Assembly (NCBI GenBank): GCA_025201365.1
Contig: JAIXMF010000096.1
Location: forward strand, 1-40,550
Reading direction: 5' to 3'
Origin: Syncephalis plumigaleata
Lineage: Eukaryota > Zoopagomycota > Zoopagomycetes > Zoopagales > Piptocephalidaceae
DNA length: 40,550 bases
Shown one piece after another: positions 31,601 through 40,550 of the stretch. Position 1 is the stretch's first letter. The number at the start of each line of letters is the position of its first letter. The position numbers and the translations under genes were made by a program. The notes beneath the pieces were generated by a model. The model was not told where the DNA came from. It did not search any database and saw only the letters and a program-made list of their open reading frames with translations.

Positions 31601-32347
31601 ATCAGGTGAGGTGGCCGTAACAACGAGTGGATTGATCTCCAAATAGGCAAAGTGTAGATCGACGTAGACGGCGTAGGCACGTTCAATAAACGCAGCAAGT
31701 GCTAGTTGAGCCTTCTCCAAGGCGATATCCTTCAGCAGGACACTGCGAATCGTGTCGGCATCCGGTAGCAATTTACCAACAGGTATATCCAGAGTAAGCG
31801 CCTTCGCATCAACATCGCCCACATCAACACCACCGGCATGCGTGAATAGAATACGGTCGCCTTGACGCGTCGATTGTATACAAATGTAGTGCTCCTCCTC
31901 GTCCGTGTGCGGCACGAATGGTTCTACAATGAACGTACGTAGAATACCCGTAACACCGTCCACTGTAACGGGATGACCCGCTTTCTCCTCGATCCACGCG
32001 CGTACAGTGGACCAGTCGGCGTTCAATAGAAGGAGGCCGCCCTTACCACGTCGCTTGATAAGTTGATCAGGCTTAGCGACTAACTTCTCGGTGCGTAGCC
32101 AGGCATAGCGTGATTCCAAATCATCCAATTGCTGTCTCAAGGCAGCCTGATTGATTCCAGGAGCATCTGGTGCGTCGTTATCGGCAGCAGGCGTTGTTAA
32201 TTCCACTTGGATTTGCGCCACTCGTACCGGTGGTAGCAAGCTGGCGGGGAATGCCGGCGTAGGTGTGACAGCGGCGGAGGGAGCCGTCAGCAAGTGATGG
32301 AATAGCAAAAGCTTTCCGTCGAATTCGCGAATGGCTTTAGTCGACAT
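28684..32347 (-). CDS. ACLY: ATP-citrate lyase, single-chain form
   Basis: Two exons, 29312..32347 and 28684..29238 (intron 73 bp, GTAAGTAG..GATTAG); 3591 nt, 1196 aa. It makes cytosolic acetyl-CoA and oxaloacetate from citrate, CoA and ATP, feeding lipid synthesis and histone acetylation. The start [15 protein letters not shown] is canonical. Domains: ATP-grasp/citrate-binding (about 1-460), a Ser/Thr/Gly-rich linker (about 495-570), CoA-binding and ligase part (about 575-910) with the phosphohistidine loop FGHAGA, and the citrate-synthase homology module (about 930-1196) with GIGHKIK, NVDGAIG and [18 protein letters not shown]. It is longer than the roughly 1,100 aa of animals because of the linker. 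Ascomycetes encode it as two subunits; the fused form argues against that group. Confidence 0.97.
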
Positions 32348-33881
32348 TGTTCACCTTGTATATGATGGTTGCTTATTTCGACACTAGCAGCAGCAGCAGC
32401 AGCGGTAATTGTAAAGATTACTTTGTAGTATACTCTGTATAGCGTAGATAAGAATAATAGACAAATAGGCTGCACAGGTACAAGTATAAAAGGGTAGTAG
32501 TAATATGAGTAGTAGTAGTGGTGGTGATAGGAGCGGTTGCGTATAGCTTTATATAAAGCTTTATATATCGCGGAAACAGCGTTTGTATTGGTGGATGTTT
32601 AGATGGACTTGGTGCACACGCCTCTACAAGCTACAAGGTTTATATGATCATGCGTGCTTGACACACGCATTCACTCACTCGCAGTCATGCACGCGTCATA
32701 TCATCGTTATCTTCGTCCGCAACCATTGGGGATACTGTTTTAGTCCAATGAGAATGTACCGCTCTAGTCAGACGATGCGGCAACATACGATCCCGATATA
32801 ATCCATCTATTTTTCTTATCAGTAATATAGGATTTCTCGTTGATAATCTGTCATCGAGATGCTATAATGTCAAGTGATAGTTGTTTAAGTAAATGGCATA
32901 CTCATGCCATGTTTCTATATTCATCAAAGACATATTGATCATGCTTGCTACTTTATTTGCTATATGTGAAGTATGGAACACGTGCGTATGGCTATATTGC
33001 TTTGTACATATGTTCTACGGTTGTGTACACTAGATGTCTCCACATTGTATGATTCTAGCGTGTAGGTGTGTTGGCATACGAGTTGCAATAGAATTTCCGT
33101 ATTGCAAACTACTGCAAGCATGTTGAAAGACAAGCACATTTAATGGAAGTATTGATAAAGACATCATAGTCGATATTGGCATTCGTTGACTAGACAACAT
33201 TTTTATTGCAATTGCAATAACTTATGACAGGTTTATTATATTATCATTCGATCCAGTTGTAGACATGCTTACTCGTATTCAACCAAAGTAATCTACATTG
33301 TTGCTTATTTCTATGTATATATTTGCAAGTAATTAAAAGTGTTGTAACAAATATTACTAATCAATAAATCGACTTATGCTTGCTAGTTCATCATCATCAT
33401 CATCATCCACTTTTGCACAAATAGTAAACAACAAGCTAGCTGCTTATGTAAATAGCACTAGACACGTCGCGTACCATCATAGTCAATGTCAATGAGCATG
33501 ATAGTCCTTCAATAAGGTCGCGATGTTCCAACTTTTTTACGCAGGTTACAGAGAATTTTAATTCCTCTGCCAAAAATAGGAGGATGTCGCATTTTCATTC
33601 GTTTTTTTTGTCATTTCCATTTGGAGGTAGCATCCTAATTCTGCAAATGATACAGCCTATCAGTTGCAGCAGCGTTCTTTTCCTTCATATATCGTCAGGT
33701 TATATTGCCAATTAGTAGGACAGTAATTAGCAGTTTGAACCGTTACCACTTCTTGCTACACGCACACGATAGTAGTAGCCGCTTAATGTTGTTGAAATAG
33801 GCTGCAACACCATAAACACGAGATACTATTGTACGGCTGCTTATGTGCAGTATTAGTATTTACGAAGTATAAAGAAGCAGT
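32348..33881. other. Bidirectional intergenic region
   Basis: 1.5 kb between ACLY (-) and the large methylase-fusion gene (+), so it should hold both promoters. A perfect 18-bp palindrome, TATATAAAGCTTTATATA, at 32551..32568 supplies TATA boxes on both strands and lies about 200 bp upstream of the ACLY ATG. CAG (32387-32403) and CAT (33394-33406) trinucleotide tracts are present. No open frame has support. Confidence 0.45.
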
Positions 33882-36800
33882 ATGGAATCCGTGGATAATA
33901 ATAATGATATTAATGGGTCAGAAAATGTTAAACTCATGGACTCCTCTGGAAACACTGCTATTAATGTAGTCACCGTAAAGGATAGCCGTAGCGGTAACAA
34001 TTCAGTAATGTACTGTGATTCATGCAACACTACTATTGGCGTGAAATCGCTACACTCGCTACGAACACTTCGACTATGCCTAGCTTGCTATGGCGTGTTT
34101 GCAGTTGGTTCTGTAGATAAGCAGTCGCGTGCTAAACAAAAACCAACATCGGATGCTAAGGTGGTCGCGTCAGCAACTGCCACTCCAAGCAATAAGAAAA
34201 GAAAGACCACGCATCAATCGAGTAGGCCGAGAAGCGATGAGCCATTAACGGATTGTAAGGAGGAGGACAACGATGCTCCATCATCTATTGGAACGATAAC
34301 AGATCCAGTTACATCTGTACAACTGGATGCCTCTCTAAATGATTGTGATGATATGGCGGAATCTGCAGTTTTATTGAAGGAAATCACCGTGACGACCGCG
34401 ACAATTGATAGTTGCGAACAACAAAGCCAGTCTAGTTCCGTTAGTTCACCAAAGAAGAAGAAAGCTGCCTTGACATTGTCGGATGGTACGCCTGCTATAA
34501 CATGCGCTTCATGCGATGCTATCCAACCGGTCAATACTCGATTCGTGCATGTGGCCGGTGGTATCAAAGTTTGTCGCAGCTGTGAACCGCTGTTTCGATC
34601 ACGTTCCACTGCGGCAACTGCCGTGTCAACGACCAAAGAAGCTGCTTCTACTAATGTCGCTACAGTAAAGGTATATCGCATATCATCATTCGTAAGCATG
34701 AATATAGAGCTAATCCTATTACTGCTATTATGTAGAAATCAAAGCACACTGTAGTATTGACAGATAGTCAGCAATCCACTAATAATCCTCAAGTATTGAA
34801 CAAGAAGACAAAGGAGCAGTCGAAAAACAAAACACCAAAGTCTAAATGCAAAACAGTATCGGCATCATCAACTGAATGCCGCAATACAGCATCTCCATTG
34901 AAGGGTAGAAAAGGCAATAATAACCACAAGTCTAATGGTGTATCCTTAGCTGTAAACACCGAACAGGATGGTAAACCTGCGGCATCTGTCGATAAAAAGC
35001 TAGAAGAATGTACATCTTGTTTGCGTACATTTACTGTTCCACTTGTCATAGTGGGCAATGGAGTGCAGGTGTGTAGCGCGTGCGAATCGGTATTCCGAGC
35101 TAGCGGCAGTCTGCATCGTCGTGCATCGGTAAAGGTGGCAATGAATCTGGTAAGTATGTTTTACTAGTAGATTACACTTGATACTCATGCAATAATAGGA
35201 GACGCCAAAGCCGAAAGCAACTCCTACTAAGCGTAAAATTACCAAAAGCAAAGCAATGCCAATTAAAGCAGAAACAACATCGATAGATACTAATACAGAA
35301 GATGTAGTATCATCCTCAACCACTGCTATGGATACAGACAATGCTTCTGTTGACGTAGAATCAGCATCTGCAGCAGCAATAACATCGAAATCTAAAGAGG
35401 AGACTTCTGAGGCAGTGTCCACCTCGCCACCGACCACGAAAACATCCAGCAACGCTAAGGATCATCGGGTTTGCGACTCATGTTCATCTTCTGTCTTGCT
35501 TACTACGATGCAGCGTGCCGGACAATTACAAATATGCTCCCAGTGTGCGCCTTTATTCCGATCACGCGCTACTGCTATTTCATCGACACCTGCACGTAAT
35601 AGTACGAATAATGTCTCGGTAGCATCTAAAACGCCTAAAACTCCAAAAGTGAACTCATCAACAGGATCACTCGCTACAAAGTCAACTACTAGTAAGCAGC
35701 GTAGATCATCATCAACTGCAACAAATGGTTTAGCCATTAAATCGCCTAAAAGTCGTAATCGATCATTAGCAACACCAAAGCAACAGCAACAGCAACAACC
35801 ACTGTCCACTCCATCAGCAATCAATGAAAATGAAGTAGCTGTTACACCATCATCACAGCAGCCACAACAAGTACCTTGCGAGAGTTGTGGTTGTGTGACT
35901 GTCCATGGGTTACGTCAAATCGGTCAATTGATGGTATGCCCGGCTTGTGCACTTGTCTTCAATTGTCGTGGTCGTGTAATCCGTACGGCGCCTGTCATGA
36001 ACGAGGCTGTACACAAGCAAGTGGCATCGTCAGAAAAGAAGACAAAGCCCAGTGTCAAAGCAATTACATCAGATGCAACCGATGTGAACGAGTTGCAATC
36101 ATCATCATCATCGACTACTAACTTGACGGAAACGGAGGAGATGGCAGTTGTTGAAGATACCACTAGTACAAAACCTATCATTCCCGACGTGTTATGCGAA
36201 TGCTGCGGTGGTTCCGTTAAAGGTTATGCGTTGACGCGTATCGGTCGATTAAACGTGTGTATTAATTGCGTGCCTCTATTTCGATCGAGAGCAGCGGCTC
36301 AAACAAAACTACTCGCCAATCGTATTAAGCAATATGAAGCTGATGTAAGCAGTTTATTCAACGGTATACTTCTTTACGTGTACTAATGTAATGTAATTTA
36401 TTATCTATGCTTGGTATACATACATGTTTGTTAGGTATCTGCTCGAACGCATCGCAAGCGGACTAGAAGGACATCAAGTAAAAAGAAGCGAGCTAAAACG
36501 GATACCGCAAATGCCACACGCGACAATTTGTCCTTCTGTGGGGATGACGCACATGGAGATGAAGCGGAAGCCGATGAAGACAATGAAGAGGAATACAAGG
36601 AGTCGTCTTCGGATGGTGATGACAATTCAGTTCAGGATTTAGCGAATAACGCGAGCGCACCTACGAAGCGTGTCCGCTGTGAATCCTGCCATATTGAAGC
36701 ACCCGATACCACGGATCCTGATTTGCAATTTAGGATATTGGGATCGTTGCTGCTCTGTCCAGGTTGCGAGCCACTCTTTGCCACTGGCCTGCGAGGAAAG

Positions 36801-39800
36801 CGACGAATCTTGCTACCACCATGGGCGTTAGATCAAGCGGTAATTGCATCATCTAACACTTGCTACTATCCAGATATTAATTGATGCAATTGTATTATAT
36901 TATGTATATGATTAGTCGTTTGAGAAGCTGAATCTAGATGACCTCGAGAAACATTTACGCTTGGAAACGATGAATTTCGCTAATTCACACATCACATCAA
37001 CGCCACGACCATCTAAAGGCTCGCGATCCACGCGTAAGAAAGGTGACGGTCAAGCATTGGTTAAGAAGGATGGTGCAAACGATGAAGCCAATGAGATTGA
37101 ATACTTTCGCGAGGAAATGGCCAATGAAGGTGAGTAGAGTGCCTATTCGTATTGTAATGATAACTAATAATGCTACGTTTAGACGGTGAATCCTGGCTTC
37201 TTTATTGCGATCAATGTCGTATGGTAATTCGACAATTCCGGTAAGATTATGATTGATATACACATATATGAGAACGTGTGATTACCATTGCTAACTATGA
37301 TCAAGTTATTACTGCACTTATTGCGAAGTACCGTCCCAGGACAAATCGTATTCAAGCTTCGAGCTTTGTATCAAGTAAGTCGCGTATTGTCATCATGATT
37401 GCGCACTTGGCTCATGTTACATATTACTTCTTCTTCCTAGTTGCTTCACCAATTTCTTCCCTTGGCATCATCAACATCCACGATCATCGTTCGCTGAACA
37501 ATGCGTACTGGACGAGACAAGTATTACCTCGGTTAAGACTACGCGTGAATTGGCCGTACGATATGAACTCGATTTGGTAGACTACACATTTAATCCAGCA
37601 GTTGATCTATTGGATGCAGCAAAAACACTCGAAGAGTTTAGCAGTGCTTGCGGTAGGGATAGCAATGCGACGACAACAGATAGTAATAATGCGATGTTGA
37701 AAAAGATCGATGGACTTTCGTTGGCAGAGGCCGATACCGGTTACGCATTCCTTAATCAATGGTCGAAACGACGCAGATGCGCATTGTGTAATGATGACGA
37801 GGTTGGCGGTGAACTAGGCGATTTCATCGGACCATATCCGTTTTTAATGCAAGATCCACAATCGCTATCTAAGAAGGCAATGCGTACACTTTTGTCGTCA
37901 ACGGCTGCCATGCAGCAGAATAACTCCCGTTCCCAGGCTGCAACAATGCTGATGTCGTTTAATGCAGATCCTGCAGCTTTGGAGGAGAAGGTGTTGAAGG
38001 CAGTTACCGGTAAGTTGAGCAGTTTGTTTCTTCATCCACATCCACGCATGACATAGATGTGTATACAGCCAGTCTAATCAATAATGTGATATAGCTCGTC
38101 AGAGATTCTGGGTGCATGATGCATGTGCGCGATACTCGCCCGAGGTCCACGTTGCTACCGGTGGAACATGGTATAATGTGACAGCGGCAGTACGTCGTGG
38201 CAAGAAATTGGTAAGTAGCTGATTGTCGCAACTAGCGAGTCATAATGTATCGCTGATAAATGTATTCTGCACTGTACAGAGATGTATTGCATGTCAGGAA
38301 CGAGGAGCAACCATCGGATGTTTCGAGCCAAAATGTCGACGTAGTTTCCACTTGGCTTGTACGGGCAAGCCTATCGAGAACTTTCGACGAGGCATTGTCT
38401 TTTGGTGTCCACAACACGAAGTGAAGAACCATAAAGTTGGTGAGTAGCGTGTTTAATGACAAGCAAACATGCAAACAAGCTAATATTACATGGATGATGA
38501 TGATGATAGATGCCTATATTGATATATTCTCATGTAATCGATGTGCCGCTCAACTTGAAGACAAATGGTTTAGCTGTATAGAATGCGAGGATTTCTTTCA
38601 AACCTATGACTTGTGCCATCAGGTAATGACTCAATAGAGATAGCAGGATTTGTATGGCTCACTTTTATACTAACACTATTGATCCATTAGTGCTTTTCGT
38701 CAGAAACAGATCCTTGGAATCATGAACATGCATCAGATGTGTTCACCGAGAAACGTACGTATAATAGAGAGGATAAGTGCAATGGCTAACTCATACGATA
38801 CTAATGATATGTAATCGCCATTTACAGATAAAGATATGATTGTTAATCAAACAATTATAGTAAACAACGCACCCAAACCTATTAAGAAGCGTAAGTATAT
38901 ACATTATTATTATATAATATATATAATAGAAAGTATGGACATCCAAGTAACAACTATGAATGATAGAGCGTAAACATTGGAAAGGTATGCGTGGTGTACG
39001 ATTTGCTCGAGTCACCCGTTGCTCCTATTGCTGGACCGATGCATCACCCACTTGGCGTAAAAGTAGGATAGAACTCATTTTAGCTTATTGCTATACGCAT
39101 CAATCATCTATTGACTAATATAATATGTCGTCACTCTAGTATTCAATGGTGTTCGCGTGTGTGAACGATGCTTTGCCAGCTCGAAGTCAACTACGGAAAC
39201 CTCGAATGCATTGGAGCCTGCTGATGAGCCATCAGCATCGTTGTCATCATTGGAGACGACCAGCACGGAGATTGATAAAACTACACCATCATCGTCATTA
39301 CCTTCACTGGTGTGTTCAGATGCAGAGACAGAGAATGCAACTACGACATCGTCATCATCAATCATCATCATCGTCAACAACAGCAGCATCTATCTCAGCG
39401 TCTATTCAGTATCTATTGCATCGATAGCGGATAAAATCACTGATGGATACCAGCCGAATAACGAGAGCTATGTCGGTGATGTTGATGATTACATGCATAA
39501 TCCGTATCTTACTCGACGCTGCTATACTGATGGTCGATTCGAGGAGACGCAATCCAATGCTAAATACCTCGAGTCTTATGGGCCGGAAGAGCACCAAATG
39601 TACTCGCTACCCTATGATACAACCTATTTTGACATACCAGGTCGAGCACCACGCTGTAAGTAATCATTACATGTTTATTCGCATGTAAACAATGGTTAAA
39701 CCAGTATATATATATAGGGGCTACTCATTCAGGAACGGATTATCATGGTGAGTACAATGAATATAATGATATCGCATTTCACTCATGATTACATCGTGTT

Positions 39801-40550
39801 TATTGCATTATTATAGGAACATGGCTACCACAAACTGTTCGAAGGTAGGTCAAAATGGATAGGGAATAAAATACGTAGATACATATATATATATATTAAC
39901 ATATATCATGTAGAGCATTATTACGTTATACACGAAAGAATGATCGTATTTTGTCAAACTTTCTCGGTAGAGGCACTGATGCCATCGAATCATTCTTATT
40001 ACAACGAAGGTAATTGCTAAACTACTATTACTACTTTATTGATCTGTCATATTCATATTCATCTATTGCAATCTAGATGTGTTGGTGTTGATATTAATCC
40101 GGTATGTTAATGATCAATACACTATCGCTACGATGATTACTAATGAATCTATCCGTGAATTAATACTAGACGGCGGTGTCATTATCACAGAGGAATTGTT
40201 CATTCGCTGTGCCACCGGAATTCGGCATTACCGGTGATTTACGACCGACTATCCTAAAGGCTGATGCACGCTACCTGGATGGTCCGAACTTTATCGAGGG
40301 ATCCTACGATCATGTTCTCTCGCATCCACCGTATAAAGACTGCGTGGAATATTCCGCTGGTTTGCAGGGGATTTGTCGCGATTTGCCAATTCACAAGAGT
40401 TCTACTATGAAATGGCTAAAGTAGCCCGTACTTCATGGAGGTATAGTGAAGTATAGTAGATGTATGTGTCGAATAATGTTATTAACAATGCCACTTCAAG
40501 ACTGCTTAAACTAGGCGGGAGATGCACCATTGGTATTGGTGATAATCGAG
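33882..40550 (+). CDS. Multi-zinc-finger/ZZ/ePHD/GATA protein fused to a bacterial-type N4/N6 DNA methylase (3' end outside the window)
   Basis: Exons: 33882..34670, 34736..35149, 35199..36344, 36435..36839, 36916..37129, 37183..37240, 37306..37374, 37441..38009, 38095..38210, 38280..38439, 38510..38622, 38691..38754, 38828..38890, 38967..39062, 39140..39655, 39718..39747, 39817..39844, 39914..40009, 40077..40101, 40170..40440, 40501.. onward. Every join is phase-consistent; about 1,764 residues are visible. Order: seven C4 fingers (residues about 45-900), a ZZ finger (about 995-1055), an ePHD (about 1145-1305, with CALC, HDACARY, CIACQERGATIGC and FHLAC), a second ZZ (about 1322-1370), a GATA finger (CSYC, X17, CERC; about 1408-1435) and a methylase (from about 1600) with FLGRGTD, VGVDINP, SHPPYKD and GIGDNR. 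The chromatin modules suggest nuclear histone and DNA binding; the methylase motifs suggest SAM-dependent amino-methylation of DNA. An apparent one-base loss in the G run 40367-40370 breaks the frame after YSAGLQ. Activity is inferred. Confidence 0.85.

Noticed and set aside
34214-34699. Minus-strand 161-codon frame and others opposite the methylase-fusion gene
   Set aside because: Mirror frames of Ser/Thr/Lys-rich coding sequence, without splice signals of their own.
40358-40367. An 8-nt GT..AG segment (GTTTGCAG) that would also restore the methylase frame
   Set aside because: Far below any known spliceosomal intron size. A missing base in the adjacent G run explains the frame equally well and gives a better match to the expected YS...GDLS pattern.

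Overview
The window looks like nuclear DNA of a filamentous or zoosporic fungus outside Dikarya. Introns are short (about 50-90 bp), GT..AG, and several carry a TACTAAC/TACTAAT branch site 15-30 nt before the acceptor. The gene set is fungal (ATG3, M36 fungalysin, Mss116-like RNA helicase, PRCC). ATP-citrate lyase is a single fused polypeptide, not the two-subunit ascomycete form. Intergenic DNA is AT-rich with many short microsatellites. The species cannot be named from the sequence; a zoopagomycete, chytrid-grade or mucoromycete lineage is inference only.

Layout. 1-951: 3' part of ATG3 (+). 1254-1326: tRNA-Lys(CUU) (-). 2378-3944: unidentified multi-exon gene (-). 4527-5636: MacroD-type ADP-ribosylhydrolase in eight exons (-). 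6941-7286 and 8029-8442: two small two-exon genes for proteins with a hydrophobic N-terminus (+). 8648-9944: an XPF-fold/HhH protein resembling the meiotic crossover factor SHOC1/Zip2 (-). 10106-17079: three secreted proteins on the minus strand (M36 fungalysin, neutral-sphingomyelinase-type phosphodiesterase, ricin-B-like lectin), interrupted at 13.2-14.2 kb by two inverted tRNA-Lys genes and SINE-like repeats. 17390-19850: mitochondrial Mss116-type DEAD-box helicase (-). 20138-21260: a degenerate TIR element with TA duplications (Tc1/mariner type). 21335-22737: PRCC-family protein (-). 23253-24256: seven-TM protein (-). 25697-26809: quinone oxidoreductase (-). 27232-28019: unidentified 208-aa protein (-). 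28684-32347: ATP-citrate lyase (-). 33882-40550: one very large gene (+) that runs off the right edge.

The most remarkable object is that last gene. By following 20 phase-consistent introns I read one protein of at least about 1,760 residues. It has seven GATA-like C4 zinc fingers, a ZZ finger, an extended PHD (ePHD) module, a second ZZ finger and a canonical CX2C-X17-CX2C GATA finger. These are followed by a bacterial-type N4/N6 DNA methylase with FxGxG and HPPY motifs. This is a histone-reader/DNA-binding protein fused to a putative DNA methyltransferase, a combination I do not know as a described enzyme. One apparent one-base frame break lies in a G run just after the HPPY motif.

All exon joins were deduced by eye from reading frame, splice signals and family similarity; none is backed by RNA data.
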